The notes: generated from the sequence alone by a model not told the origin. Shown: positions 54,956-64,000, numbered from the stretch's first letter. The stretch is DNA of 64,000 nt from Falsiphaeobacter marinintestinus (GCF_007923355.1 NZ_VOGO01000012.1:1-64000), one strand, 5' to 3'. Made by a program: numbers and translations.

Positions 54956-55903
54956 ATGAAACGCTTTCTCAGGGCCGCCGTGACGGCTGTTGGACTGACG
55001 GCACTTGCCACTGGCGCGCTCGCGTCCGATTGGACCCCACCCGGCCCAATCAAACTCATGATCGCATTCAAAGCCGGGGGCGGGGCCGACACGCAGGCCC
55101 GACTGATTGCCGAAGATCTGGAAGCCAAGCTGGGTTGGAAATTCATCCCCGAACAGGTCACCGGCAAGGGCGGTATGAACCTCGCCATGGCGATCAAGGA
55201 TCAGCCTAACGATGGCTCTGTTATTGGCATCGTTGTGACCGAAACGCTGGGCTATAACATGAAAGTGGCCAACGCCGGGGTGGCCCCGTCGGATTTCACT
55301 GCAATAACCACCACCGCCGGATTTCAGATGGGCGTCGTCTCACTCAGCTCGAAAGGCTGGGCAACATTCGATGATATGATCGCCGCAGCCAAAGCAGGAT
55401 CGCTGCGCTTTGGCGCGATGAGCCCCAAACTGGCCGACCTGGCCTATCTGTTGGGCAAGGCGCAGGGCGTAGATTTCAACATCGTCAACGTCAAAGGCGG
55501 CAAGGGCGTGATGAACGGCGTCAACGCCGGAGATCTGGATCTTGGCTTTATGGCCGGCATTCAAGGCAAAGGCGTTGCCGCAGGCGACCTGGTGAACCTT
55601 GCTTCAGCCCTGTCAGAGCCATTGAAACAAACCCCGGACGCACCGACATTTGCCGATCTGGGCGTACCATTCAGCGCCGACGGCTATTTCCTGATCATCG
55701 GCCCGGGCGGCATGCCCACCGAAGCCCGCGATGCTCTGGCGGCCGCCGTGGGTGAGGTTGTCTCGACCGAAGGCACGAAGTCAAACGGCATGATTTCCAA
55801 GGCTTTCGGCGGTGCTGCCGTGATCGCCGGTGATGATGCCCAGGCGCTTGTCCAAAGTGATTTCGAAGCCGCTGGCGCTTTGTTGCAAGCCGCGTCTGAG
55901 TAA
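54956..55903 (+). CDS. TTT tripartite transporter binding protein (TctC)
   Basis: 315 residues, AGGGAGG upstream. Signal peptide about 1-23 (KRFLRAAVTAVGLTALATGALA). The TctC family pattern PIKLMIAFKAGGGADTQAR, GVAAGDLVNL and PDAPTFADLGV is clear. Binds a carboxylate-type or other organic anion; here probably a sulfate ester (inference). Confidence 0.9.
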   Translation: MKRFLRAAVTAVGLTALATGALASDWTPPGPIKLMIAFKAGGGADTQARLIAEDLEAKLGWKFIPEQVTGKGGMNLAMAIKDQPNDGSVIGIVVTETLGYNMKVANAGVAPSDFTAITTTAGFQMGVVSLSSKGWATFDDMIAAAKAGSLRFGAMSPKLADLAYLLGKAQGVDFNIVNVKGGKGVMNGVNAGDLDLGFMAGIQGKGVAAGDLVNLASALSEPLKQTPDAPTFADLGVPFSADGYFLIIGPGGMPTEARDALAAAVGEVVSTEGTKSNGMISKAFGGAAVIAGDDAQALVQSDFEAAGALLQAASE

Positions 55904-55913
55904 CTCCGAAATC

Positions 55914-55944
55914 AAAGGCCCCGCGCACCTGTTGCGGGGCCTTT
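55914..55944 (+). terminator. Attenuating terminator after tctC
   Basis: 11-bp stem AAAGGCCCCGC / GCGGGGCCTTT followed by CTCTTTT. Lies between tctC and tctB, so would favour high tctC expression. Confidence 0.7.
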
Positions 55945-55972
55945 CTCTTTTGCGAAAGACGCGGGGTCCCCC

Positions 55973-56521
55973 ATGCGTTCCTTTGAGCGTGCAAATCTGA
56001 TCCTTGGACTGGGTGCAGTTGGTATGGCGGTGCTGGTGGCCTGTGTCTGGGTACCGGCGGACGTCACCACCGGCATGATCGAAAAGGTCCGCCGCCAGAT
56101 CACGATTGGCGATGCGCTTGCCCCGACTCTGGCCGCCGGGTTCATCGGGTTTGGCGGTCTGATTGTGGCGGTGTTTGAACGGCCCGAGAATGCCCGCCGC
56201 ATATCAGCCCGAAACCTTCAGTTTCTCGCGATCTTTCTGATCATCGTCGCAATTGGCTTTGCAGTGATGCGCTGGCTCGGCCCGGCCGTGGCGGGTTTGC
56301 TCACGGATCAAGGGTATCGTGCGCTGCGTGATACAGCCCCGTGGAAATACATCGGATTTCTGGTGGGGGCCGCAGGGATCGTCGCCGCACTGATCGGTCT
56401 GGTCGAAGGTCGCCTAACCCTGCGCGGCATTCTTGTTGGTCTGGCCGCAGCCATCGGGCTGATCGTGGTCTATGACCTGCCGTTCGAAGATCTGCTTTTG
56501 CCCCCCAACGGGGACGTGTGA
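55973..56521 (+). CDS. TTT transporter small permease (TctB)
   Basis: 182 residues with four or five membrane segments (NLILGLGAVGMAVLVACVW, ALAPTLAAGFIGFGGLIVAVF, FLAIFLIIVAIGFAVM, YIGFLVGAAGIVAALIGLV). Low sequence conservation is normal for TctB. Stop overlaps tctA start. Confidence 0.82.
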   Translation: MRSFERANLILGLGAVGMAVLVACVWVPADVTTGMIEKVRRQITIGDALAPTLAAGFIGFGGLIVAVFERPENARRISARNLQFLAIFLIIVAIGFAVMRWLGPAVAGLLTDQGYRALRDTAPWKYIGFLVGAAGIVAALIGLVEGRLTLRGILVGLAAAIGLIVVYDLPFEDLLLPPNGDV

Positions 56522-58107
56522 TGGGCTGGTTCGACTATGTCTGGATGGGCATTCTGGCAGTCTTTCAGGGCCCCGAGATGTTTTCCATTCTGGGGCTGGC
56601 CATCCCGGTGACCATCGTGATGATCCTGATGGGGTTCTTGATGGGCGTGGCCGTGGGCGCGACCCCCGGGCTTGCCGGGCCGATGGCCATGGCCGTGGCC
56701 CTGCCGATCCTGATTTCGATCTTTGGCTTCACGCCGGACGCGCTGTTGCCGGTCATGGGTTTTCTCTTGGGGATCATGAAAGGCGCCACCATCGGAGGTG
56801 CGGTGCCCGCGATCCTGTTCAACACGCCGGGCACGCCGGACGCCTTCATGACCACCCTTGACGGATATCCGATGACCAAGGCCGGTCAGGCGCGCAAGGC
56901 GCTGCGGGTGGCCCATTTTTCCTCAGCCTCGGGGGATACGTTTTCCGATATTGTGCTGATCTTCTGCGCCCCGTTTCTGGCTGTTGTGGTCGAAAGGTAT
57001 CTCGACCTGCCGGAAAAGACCGCGCTTCTGATCCTGTCGCTTGCCTTCATCGCCGCCGTGATTGGCGGCTCGGTCGGCAAAGGTCTGATCTCGCTCGGGC
57101 TGGGTCTTTTGGCGGCCTACGTCGGCACGGGAGAAGACTTCTATCCACGGCTCAGCATGGGGTCGCAAACCCTTGCCCAAGGGTTTCCCATCGCAGCTGT
57201 TGTGCTGGGCGTGCTGATCCTGGGCGAAGTGTTCAAAAGCATTGAGGAGCTTTGGCAGGAAAACCGCAAAAGCGGTGCGCTTGCGGTTGTCGAACAATCC
57301 GGCGATCAACGCCTGCACTGGGCAGACATCAAACGCCTGCTCCCCTACATCTCGCGATCCGCCGTGATTGGCACCGCCATCGGCGCTCTTCCGGGCATCG
57401 GTTCGACCCTGGCCGCGACGCTGGGCTATACCACCGGTCGTGCCGCCCACGCCCGCAAAGGGCGCAGCCCGGCGTTTGGGCAAGGTGCCCCCGAAGGCAT
57501 TGCCGCAACCGAAGCGGCGAACTCCTCGGTTTCAGGTGCCAACTTGATCCCGGTGTTATCGCTTGGCATTCCCGGCAATGCGGCGGCGGTGTTCCTGATC
57601 CTTGCGGCGGATTCAATCGGTGGGTTCAACCCCGGCCCATCCGTCTTTCGCTTTACCGGTGATCAGGTGAACCCCGAGATGGTGATCGCCTTTGGCCTGT
57701 TCACCTGCATGATGATCGCAAACCTGCTGAACTGGACCATCGGCGGCGCCTTTATGCGCTCAATGGGGTTCATGAGCCGCATTCCGAAACACATCCTGTT
57801 GCCGGTCGTGCTTTTGCTGACACTGACCTCAATCTACGTGCAGGAAACCCGCATGGTGGCGATCTGGTTCACGATCGGGTTTGGCGTTCTGGGCTATCTC
57901 ATGCGCCGTCTTGGCATTTCGCCCTTGCCATTTGTCATCGCCTACATACTCGGCGGCAAGCTGGAAGAAAGCGCGCGCCAGGCCTTTGCCGCCACAGGTG
58001 GCGATGCGTGGTTCCTGTTCTCCAGCTCTGTTTCCATCGCCTTCATGGCGCTCACCGTTCTGGTGGTCACCTTATCCCTTCGCAAACCGAAAGAGGCCCG
58101 TACATGA
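56521..58107 (+). CDS. TTT transporter large permease (TctA)
   Basis: 528 residues, about 11-12 membrane segments. GVAVGATPGLAGPMAMAVALP and GIATTEAANSS-like GIAATEAANSSVSGANLIPVLSLGIPGNAAAVFL are TctA hallmarks. ATG at 56521 chosen over a GTG three bases upstream. Confidence 0.93.
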   Translation: MGWFDYVWMGILAVFQGPEMFSILGLAIPVTIVMILMGFLMGVAVGATPGLAGPMAMAVALPILISIFGFTPDALLPVMGFLLGIMKGATIGGAVPAILFNTPGTPDAFMTTLDGYPMTKAGQARKALRVAHFSSASGDTFSDIVLIFCAPFLAVVVERYLDLPEKTALLILSLAFIAAVIGGSVGKGLISLGLGLLAAYVGTGEDFYPRLSMGSQTLAQGFPIAAVVLGVLILGEVFKSIEELWQENRKSGALAVVEQSGDQRLHWADIKRLLPYISRSAVIGTAIGALPGIGSTLAATLGYTTGRAAHARKGRSPAFGQGAPEGIAATEAANSSVSGANLIPVLSLGIPGNAAAVFLILAADSIGGFNPGPSVFRFTGDQVNPEMVIAFGLFTCMMIANLLNWTIGGAFMRSMGFMSRIPKHILLPVVLLLTLTSIYVQETRMVAIWFTIGFGVLGYLMRRLGISPLPFVIAYILGGKLEESARQAFAATGGDAWFLFSSSVSIAFMALTVLVVTLSLRKPKEART

Positions 58108-59630
58108 CCCGCCCCAATATCCTTCTGATCTCTGCGGACCAGCAACGCGCCGATTGCTTTGGCTTCATGGGGCGCAAGGTGAAAACGCCGCACTTGGATC
58201 AACTGGCCGCCGATGGCACCCATTTTACCGCCTGCATCACCCCTTCGGTCGTATGCCAGCCGGCGCGGGCCTCAATCCTGACCGGGCAGCTCTGCCGCAC
58301 ACATGGGGTGCACGACAATGGCATCGATCTGACCCCCGAGGTCGGCGAAAAAGGCTGGGCGGGGGCGCTGGCTGAAACCGGGTATCAGACCAGCTTTTTT
58401 GGCAAGGCGCATTTCTCGACCTACCACACGTACGAACCCACAGGCTCGCCCGAATGCCTGCGCTCATCGGCGCAATACCCTGCCGACTGGAACGGACCTT
58501 ACATGGGGTTTCAGCATCTCGAACTGATGCTTGTCGGCCATAACTGGTGGGCGCCGGAAAAACCACCCGGAGGGCAGCATTACGAACGGTTCTACCATGC
58601 CGACGGGCGCGGAGATGAACGCACGGAATTGATGTGGGAAAACGCAGGAGACACCAAGGGCGCGGCCCAGGTCTGGCACTCAAAACTGCCCACCGCGTAT
58701 CACAACACCAGTTGGACCTCGGACAGGTTCATCGAATGGATGAACCACGGTCGCGACCCAGACAAACCCTTTGCCACATGGGTCAGCTTTCCCGATCCTC
58801 ACCACCCGTTCGACTGCCCCGAACCATGGTCGCGCCTGCATGACCCGGCCGAGGTTGACCTGCCCGAAAACCGCACCCGGTCTTTCGAAGGCAAACCATG
58901 GTGGCATCAGGCAGCGCTCGAAGGCGAACCCTCAGACCCGAAATTCGCCGAAATCCGAAAGCAATACAGCCGCATTCAACCGCAAACGGATGAGCAACTG
59001 CGCGAGATCATCGCCAATACCTATGGCCAGATCGCCTATATTGACCACGAGGTCGGGCGAATGCTGATCGCGCTGCAACAGGCGGGGTTGGATGAAAACA
59101 CCATCGTCATATACATCTCGGATCACGGCGATTGGCTGGGCGATCACGGCCTGATCCTCAAAGGCCCCATGCATTATGAAGGCCTATTGCGGGTTCCGAT
59201 GATCGTGCGCGGCCCCGGCGTGCGCAAAGGGGTGGCGGTCGATGAACCCATCTCAACCCTCGATCTTGGGCCGACCTTTTTCGACTATGGCGCGGCACAG
59301 CCATTGCAGACCCAGCACGGGTCCAGCCTGCGCCCGCTTTTGGAAACCGCGGACGCAAAACGCGATTTTGCGCTGAACGAATGGGGCTTGGGGCCAGGTC
59401 GGGTCGGCGTCGCGCTGGAACTGCGCACCGTCCGCACACGGACCCATAAGATGACAATCGATCTCAACTCCGGCGCCGGAGAGCTATACGATCTTGTGGC
59501 GGACCCCGGCGAACTTACCAATCTGTTCGATGCGCCAGACGCCGCAGAAATCCGGACCGAATTGGAGCGCCACATCGCCAGTCGCCCGGATGATGTTGTC
59601 CCGGATCGAACACCGGTTGGCACAGCCTAG
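58104..59630 (+). CDS. Type I (formylglycine) sulfatase 3
   Basis: 508 residues from ATG 58104, overlapping the tctA stop by 4 bp. NILLISADQQRADCFG, SVVCQPARASILTGQ with C51, SDHGDWLGDHGLILKGPMHYEGLLRVPMI. No signal peptide. Its coupling to the TTT permease suggests that the imported compound is its substrate. Confidence 0.88.
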   Translation: MTRPNILLISADQQRADCFGFMGRKVKTPHLDQLAADGTHFTACITPSVVCQPARASILTGQLCRTHGVHDNGIDLTPEVGEKGWAGALAETGYQTSFFGKAHFSTYHTYEPTGSPECLRSSAQYPADWNGPYMGFQHLELMLVGHNWWAPEKPPGGQHYERFYHADGRGDERTELMWENAGDTKGAAQVWHSKLPTAYHNTSWTSDRFIEWMNHGRDPDKPFATWVSFPDPHHPFDCPEPWSRLHDPAEVDLPENRTRSFEGKPWWHQAALEGEPSDPKFAEIRKQYSRIQPQTDEQLREIIANTYGQIAYIDHEVGRMLIALQQAGLDENTIVIYISDHGDWLGDHGLILKGPMHYEGLLRVPMIVRGPGVRKGVAVDEPISTLDLGPTFFDYGAAQPLQTQHGSSLRPLLETADAKRDFALNEWGLGPGRVGVALELRTVRTRTHKMTIDLNSGAGELYDLVADPGELTNLFDAPDAAEIRTELERHIASRPDDVVPDRTPVGTA

Positions 59631-59639
59631 CCCCCTCTC

Positions 59640-59672
59640 ATGCTCAGCCGCCAGTCATGGCGCGCTGAGCAT
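59640..59672. terminator. Bidirectional hairpin between convergent genes
   Basis: ATGCTCAGC-CGCCA / TGGCG-c-GCTGAGCAT, with one bulged base, between sulfatase 3 and the convergent leftward gene. No clear T run. Confidence 0.5.
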
Positions 59673-59675
59673 ATT

Positions 59676-61256
59676 TCAAGTATGACTAACCACTGGAAGG
59701 GACTGCACAAACCGCCTGATCTGCTCGGGATCAAAAAGCACCATATGATGGTGCGGAAGATCACCAGCCGCGCCAAGCTGACGCTCCAGATCGTCCGCAA
59801 GCGACATCAGATCATCGCGCAACCTGCCAAGCTGCTCCAGATCCGATGCGGCCCCACGCGCGGCAAAGAAGGTCGCTTTTGTGGCAAGTTCAAATTGTCG
59901 GGCAAAGACCGGCACCCAGGCAAACGTCTTGAACAATTGGGCAAGGTCATTCGGCAACTGGGCGGACAGGGTCCGGGCATCGCTCGCCAGCTGATCGGCA
60001 AGGACAACCACCGCGTCCTTGGCCGCAAAAAGGGAAACACGCGCCGCTTCGGACAACTCCGGATCGTCGGGCAGGATCGCAAGATCACGGTCGCGCCGCC
60101 CCATGCCCGAGGATGCCATCGACAACCAGCCCTCCTGCCAGGTTGACGGCAAACACGAATGACGCGGGAAAACCTTGCTGTTCCAATACGCGGCCGCCGG
60201 GATATGCCAGCTTTGCAGCAGCAGATCGACCGCCTGATCGGCAACATTCCCGTCGACCCCAAACCCGTCTTTCAACCACCCGGAAATCAAAACACGCGCG
60301 TCCACGTCTGTCTCGACCAGCTTCGGCAAGACAAACACGTTCACCGCGCTCAGCGAATCCAGGGCGTTGGCCCCCGTAATGGCCTCCCAACTGGTGCGCA
60401 TCAGAAACCCAGAGGCACCAATCTCACGATAACCCACCATGCGACGGCAGAACTCTTCGACCCGACAATTGGGGATCACGCCCCACCCGGTATGCTCGCC
60501 AAACGCCTCGAACTCCAGAATAACCGGCGCCTGCACCGTTCGTGCGACGGGATTTTCCGGAAACTCGGGAAAATAATCATGCGCGGTGATCTTCACACTT
60601 GCACCAACCTGCCCCGCGCACCGGTCAACCGCCGCAAGAACGCCTGACTGCATGTCGGTCGTGTAGGAAAAGTCGCGCACATACAGATCCTTGTCAGCCG
60701 CCGCCAAGGGGCCGTGAAACGCTTCGATCATATCGTCAAACCATCGCTCCCCATCAAACCCAACAGCGCTTTGCGCAAGGTGATCGGGCAACGACACACG
60801 CGATTCAGGCGAGGACAGATTGATGATAAACCCACCAATCCCCGGCACCCGCGCCAGCAGGTCTGCGGTTTTCCTCCGACAGAACTCGACCCAGCGCGGC
60901 AGCGTTGGATCAGGTGCGCCGTCAGACCCAAGAAGATCGGGATACAGCTCCAGCGCATAGTCCTGAAAAGACGGCTCCTTGATCTCAAGAAACAGCCGCG
61001 CATCGAACCGGTCCAGCCGGTCAACCAGCGTGTTCAGCCACGCCGCAGTGTTGCGCACTTTCTTCAGCCGCAGATCTGAAACACCGTAGTTCGCCGTCAA
61101 TCCCAGCTGCGTGCAGGAATCCAGCAGATCGTTCTGGTGCAGCACAAGGGCGTTGTACCCCCACTGCTCCATCGTCTCGACAACAGGCAAAACACGCGAT
61201 GGTTCGGCAATCGATACATCGTGAATTTCCAGGGCAATCAGAGGCTTTTGGTTCAT
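59676..61256 (-). CDS. Unknown 526-aa protein, possibly TIM-barrel
   Basis: AGGGACC before the ATG. N-terminal half of about 400 residues reads like a glycoside-hydrolase-type TIM barrel (LVLHQNDLLDS, ARLFLEIKEPSFQDYALELYPDL, KDLYVRDFSYTTDM, FEAFGEHTGWGVIPN), with a helical C-terminal tail (LAQLFKTFAWVPVFARQF). No catalytic pair can be assigned. No signal peptide. Next to Gfo/Idh and epimerase genes, so a sugar-acid or glycoside role is likely but unproven. Confidence 0.6.
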   Translation of the reverse strand: MNQKPLIALEIHDVSIAEPSRVLPVVETMEQWGYNALVLHQNDLLDSCTQLGLTANYGVSDLRLKKVRNTAAWLNTLVDRLDRFDARLFLEIKEPSFQDYALELYPDLLGSDGAPDPTLPRWVEFCRRKTADLLARVPGIGGFIINLSSPESRVSLPDHLAQSAVGFDGERWFDDMIEAFHGPLAAADKDLYVRDFSYTTDMQSGVLAAVDRCAGQVGASVKITAHDYFPEFPENPVARTVQAPVILEFEAFGEHTGWGVIPNCRVEEFCRRMVGYREIGASGFLMRTSWEAITGANALDSLSAVNVFVLPKLVETDVDARVLISGWLKDGFGVDGNVADQAVDLLLQSWHIPAAAYWNSKVFPRHSCLPSTWQEGWLSMASSGMGRRDRDLAILPDDPELSEAARVSLFAAKDAVVVLADQLASDARTLSAQLPNDLAQLFKTFAWVPVFARQFELATKATFFAARGAASDLEQLGRLRDDLMSLADDLERQLGAAGDLPHHHMVLFDPEQIRRFVQSLPVVSHT

Positions 61257-61355
61257 CGGGGTCCCTTTGGCAGCACTGCACGCAGTCTGGCTACGCCCCT
61301 GCCATTAACAGGAAAACCCGATCTGACCGCCAGCCCCAATTGGCCACGGGCCCCC

Positions 61356-62486
61356 TTACCCTCTCAGATTGACCCACGCTGCATTGCGCGCCGAAGACCG
61401 CACGCAAGCGTCAACAAATTCGACACCGCGCAAGCCATCGTGAACCGTGGGGAACAGCACCTCGGCATCGACCGGCCGACCGTCCCGATGTGCCTCAATC
61501 GCCTCCGCAGCTTCGCTGTAGATATTGGCGAACCCTTCCAGATACCCTTCGGGGTGCCCGGGCGGGATCCGGCTCATCCGTGCCGCTGCGTCCCCTGCCC
61601 CGGCCCCGTTGCGCGTGATAAGGCGCTTGGGTTCATCCAGCGGCGTGTGCCACAGATAATTGGGATCTTCCTGTGCCCATTCCAGCCCGCCGGTTTCGCC
61701 ATAGACGCGGATGCGCAGGGCGTTTTCGTTGCCCGGCGCGACCTGACTGCACCACAACATCCCCTTTGCGCCGCCCTCAAACCGCAGCATCACATGACCG
61801 TTGTCGTCCACCCGACGTCCCGGAACAAACGCATCCAGATCAGCCGCCAGACTTTCGACCTCAAGACCAGTAATGAACCGCGCCAGATTATGGGCATGCG
61901 TGCCGATGTCGCCGGTCGATCCGCCCGCACCAGACCGTTCCGGATCTGTCCGCCATTCAGCCTGCTTAAAGTCCTGCTCAACCGTCAGCCAATCCTGCGG
62001 ATACTCAACCTGCACCACACGGATCTTGCCAATCGCGCCGTTGGCCACCATTTCACGCGCCTGCCGCACCATCGGATAGCCCGTGTAATTATGCGTCAGG
62101 ATGAACAATGCCCCCGAATTTTCCGCCGCCTTCACCAGCTTCTTGGCATCCGAAAGGTTCGAGGTCAGCGGCTTATCGCAAATTACGTGAATCCCACGCT
62201 TCAGAAACTCGCGCGCGGCGGCATAATGCACGTGGTTTGGAGTCACGATCGACACCGCCTCGATCCCGTTCTTCAACCGCGCCTCGCGGATCGCCATCTG
62301 CTTGAAGTCGTCATAGATGCGCGGCAATCCCAACGCCTCGCCCGAGGCCTGCGCCTTTTCCGGAGTCGACGACAGCGCGCCCGCCACCAGTTCATACCGA
62401 TCATCAATGCGCGACGCGATCCGGTGCACCCCGCCGATAAAGGCGTCATTGCCGCCGCCCACCATGCCAAGTCTGATCCGCGTCAT
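61356..62486 (-). CDS. Gfo/Idh/MocA family oxidoreductase
   Basis: 376 residues from ATG 62486 (one base after the isomerase stop). IRLGMVGGGNDAFIGGVH (NAD fold) and HVICDKPLTSNLSDAKKLV, with EWRTDPERSGAGGSTGDIGTHAHNL around the catalytic His. Oxidises a sugar or inositol-type alcohol. Cotranscribed with the isomerase. Confidence 0.88.
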   Translation of the reverse strand: MTRIRLGMVGGGNDAFIGGVHRIASRIDDRYELVAGALSSTPEKAQASGEALGLPRIYDDFKQMAIREARLKNGIEAVSIVTPNHVHYAAAREFLKRGIHVICDKPLTSNLSDAKKLVKAAENSGALFILTHNYTGYPMVRQAREMVANGAIGKIRVVQVEYPQDWLTVEQDFKQAEWRTDPERSGAGGSTGDIGTHAHNLARFITGLEVESLAADLDAFVPGRRVDDNGHVMLRFEGGAKGMLWCSQVAPGNENALRIRVYGETGGLEWAQEDPNYLWHTPLDEPKRLITRNGAGAGDAAARMSRIPPGHPEGYLEGFANIYSEAAEAIEAHRDGRPVDAEVLFPTVHDGLRGVEFVDACVRSSARNAAWVNLRG

Positions 62487-62487
62487 C

Positions 62488-63543
62488 TTATGAAATCCCC
62501 AGCATCTTGCGATTGGCAGCCTCATCCGTGCCACCATCGGCAAAATCGTCAAACGCCCGCTCGGTCACCCGGATGATATGGTCCTTGACGAACTGCGCGC
62601 CCTCGCGCGCCCCGTCTTCAGGGTGCTTCAGGCAGCATTCCCATTCGACCACGGCCCAGCCGTCAAAATCCATCGCTGCCATCTTGGAAAACACAGCCCC
62701 GAAATCGACCTGGCCATCGCCCAACGACCGGAACCGCCCAGCGCGGTCGACCCAAGGTTGATAACCCGAATAAACCCCCTGCCGCCCCGTCGGATTGAAC
62801 TCGGCATCCTTGACGTGGAACATCTTGATCCGGTCTTTGTAGATGTCGATATTGTCCAGATAATCCAGACATTGCAGTACGTAATGCGACGGATCATACA
62901 GCATGTTGCAGCGCGCATGATTGTCGACCCGCTCCAAAAACATCTCGAACGTTACGCCGTCATGCAGATCTTCTCCGGGATGGATTTCATAGCAGATGTT
63001 GACGTCGTTTTCATCCGCATGATCCAAGATCGGACGCCACCGACGCGCCAGTTCGTCAAACGCGGTTTCGATCAACCCGGCAGGGCGCTGCGGCCACGGA
63101 TAAACATAGGGCCAGGCCAGCGCGCCCGAGAAAGACACATGGTTCTTGATCCCCATGTTGGCCGAGGCCGAAATCGCTTTCATCACCTGATCCACGGCCC
63201 ATTCCTGCCGCGCCGCCGGGTTGCCATGCACCGACGGATCCGCGAACCCGTCAAATGCCGTGTCATACGCCGGGTGCACCGCCACCAGCTGGCCCTGCAA
63301 ATGCGTCGAAAGCTCGGTCACCTCAACGCCGTTCGCTGCGGCCTGCCCTTTGAATTCGTCGCAATAATCCTTGCTCTCAGCCGCCTTGGCCAGATCGAAC
63401 AATCGTCCGTCCCAGCTGGGCACCTGCACCCCCTTATAGCCACAGTCGGCTGCCCATTTCGTGATCGCATCCCACGAATTGAACGGCGCCTCGTCACCAG
63501 CAAATTGCGCAAGAAACAGCGCCGGGCCTTTGATCGTCTTCAT
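62488..63543 (-). CDS. Sugar phosphate isomerase/epimerase (AP endonuclease 2 fold)
   Basis: 351 residues from ATG 63543 (TCGGAGG upstream). YKGVQVPSWDGRLFDL, ELSTHLQGQLVAVHP, NICYEIHPGEDLHDG, YDPSHYVLQCLDYLDN, KMFHVKDAEF and VEWECC are the metal-binding TIM-barrel pattern. Interconverts keto or deoxy sugars (or inosose-type substrates). Confidence 0.85.
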   Translation of the reverse strand: MKTIKGPALFLAQFAGDEAPFNSWDAITKWAADCGYKGVQVPSWDGRLFDLAKAAESKDYCDEFKGQAAANGVEVTELSTHLQGQLVAVHPAYDTAFDGFADPSVHGNPAARQEWAVDQVMKAISASANMGIKNHVSFSGALAWPYVYPWPQRPAGLIETAFDELARRWRPILDHADENDVNICYEIHPGEDLHDGVTFEMFLERVDNHARCNMLYDPSHYVLQCLDYLDNIDIYKDRIKMFHVKDAEFNPTGRQGVYSGYQPWVDRAGRFRSLGDGQVDFGAVFSKMAAMDFDGWAVVEWECCLKHPEDGAREGAQFVKDHIIRVTERAFDDFADGGTDEAANRKMLGIS

Positions 63544-63559
63544 GGTATCCTCCGACTTT

Positions 63560-64000
63560 TCAAATGGGGTTTGGGTCATGCCGCTTGGGCAGGTTCTCGC
63601 GGATCAAAATCTCGATCCGGATATGTTCTTGCGAGGCAATCACCGGGGCATCGTCGCATATGGCGCGCATCACCCGCAGCGCGCTTCGCGCCAGATGGCC
63701 GGTGTTCTGGTTGATCACCGCGTCCAGCACGCCATCCTCAAGCAGATCGCGCGAATTGTCGGTCAATTCGTGGTCAACGCAGATCAGACGTTTGTCCGAC
63801 ACATGTGATGTCAGCGCATCCGCCACCCCCCGGACACTTGCCCCGACAGAATATACCGCGACCACATTGTCATTTTCGCGCAAACACCGGGTGGTCAGCC
63901 GTTCCGCCAGTTCCGGGTCATCATAGGCTTCGATGCTGGGCAGCGGCTTCAGGTTCGGGAACTGTTCGGCCATCACACTGTCAAACCCAAGCCGCCGTTC
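63560..64000 (-). CDS. LacI-family regulator, cut by window end
   Basis: Only the C-terminal about 147 residues are inside the window: ERRLGFDSVMAEQFPN ... VVAVYSVGASVRGVADAL ... LICVDHELTDNSRDLLEDGVLDAVINQN are the sugar-binding domain of LacI-type repressors. The frame stays open to base 64000. The DNA-binding part is outside. It precedes the isomerase by 16 bp and likely controls the operon. Confidence 0.8.
   Translation of the reverse strand, partial: ERRLGFDSVMAEQFPNLKPLPSIEAYDDPELAERLTTRCLRENDNVVAVYSVGASVRGVADALTSHVSDKRLICVDHELTDNSRDLLEDGVLDAVINQNTGHLARSALRVMRAICDDAPVIASQEHIRIEILIRENLPKRHDPNPI

Overview
The window looks like a chromosomal piece of a Rhodobacterales (Roseobacter-group) alphaproteobacterium. 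The evidence is the conserved block yacG - RNase E/G - maf - infA - LMW phosphatase - UPF0262 - hisD - GNAT - DUF2948 - murA (26.6-33.7 kb), the GC-rich codon use of that block, and the several TRAP/TTT uptake systems. Everything is read from sequence alone; no database search was possible.

1-26.5 kb is a stack of two integrated elements at one tRNA-Phe(GAA) gene. The intact tRNA lies at 26424-26498 (minus strand). Its 3' end is repeated exactly over 50 bp at 15724-15773, and a 27-bp core of it recurs at 87-113. The distal element (about 87-15771, visibly AT-richer) has a P4-type integrase, two small AlpA-like regulators, a RepB-like primase and a RecA-fold ATPase in its middle. Defence-type cargo sits at both ends. 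On the right is a Gabija system (gajA-gajB). On the left is a minus-strand operon I do not recognise as any described system: a 46-aa hydrophobic peptide, a NUDIX hydrolase, an XRE-NACHT STAND-type NTPase and a B12-binding-type radical SAM enzyme.

The proximal element (about 15724-26471, GC-rich, 10.7 kb) encodes a replication ATPase, large terminase, head-closure protein, HNH nuclease, HK97 capsid, prohead protease, head-tail connector, portal, an AlpA-like protein and an integrase. It has no tail, lysis or recognisable small-terminase gene. This is the layout of a capsid-forming phage satellite (cf-PICI-like).

26.5-35.9 kb is core chromosome: the housekeeping block above, a tRNA-Thr(GGT) and a membrane-fused spermidine-synthase-like protein.

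36-59.6 kb is a catabolic region. A minus-strand operon encodes a TRAP transporter, two glutathione transferases (one LigF-like), an aldehyde dehydrogenase, an SDR, a cupin and an OsmC protein; it is divergent from a GntR/FadR-type regulator. Next come a second TRAP transporter with a formylglycine sulfatase, divergent from an SdsA1-type alkylsulfatase. Then a MarR-sulfatase-MBL operon is divergent from a TctCBA transporter plus a third sulfatase. A palindrome TGGGATCCCA occurs six times, only in the two divergent control regions at 44.7-44.95 kb and 50.6 kb, which ties both TRAP loci and the alkylsulfatase into one probable GntR regulon. A separate paired motif GTTG-N6-CAAC marks the MarR control region. 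Together this reads as an organosulfate uptake and degradation region.

59.7-64 kb is a carbohydrate-type operon (LacI regulator cut by the window edge, sugar-phosphate isomerase/epimerase, Gfo/Idh/MocA oxidoreductase and a 526-aa protein of unknown function).
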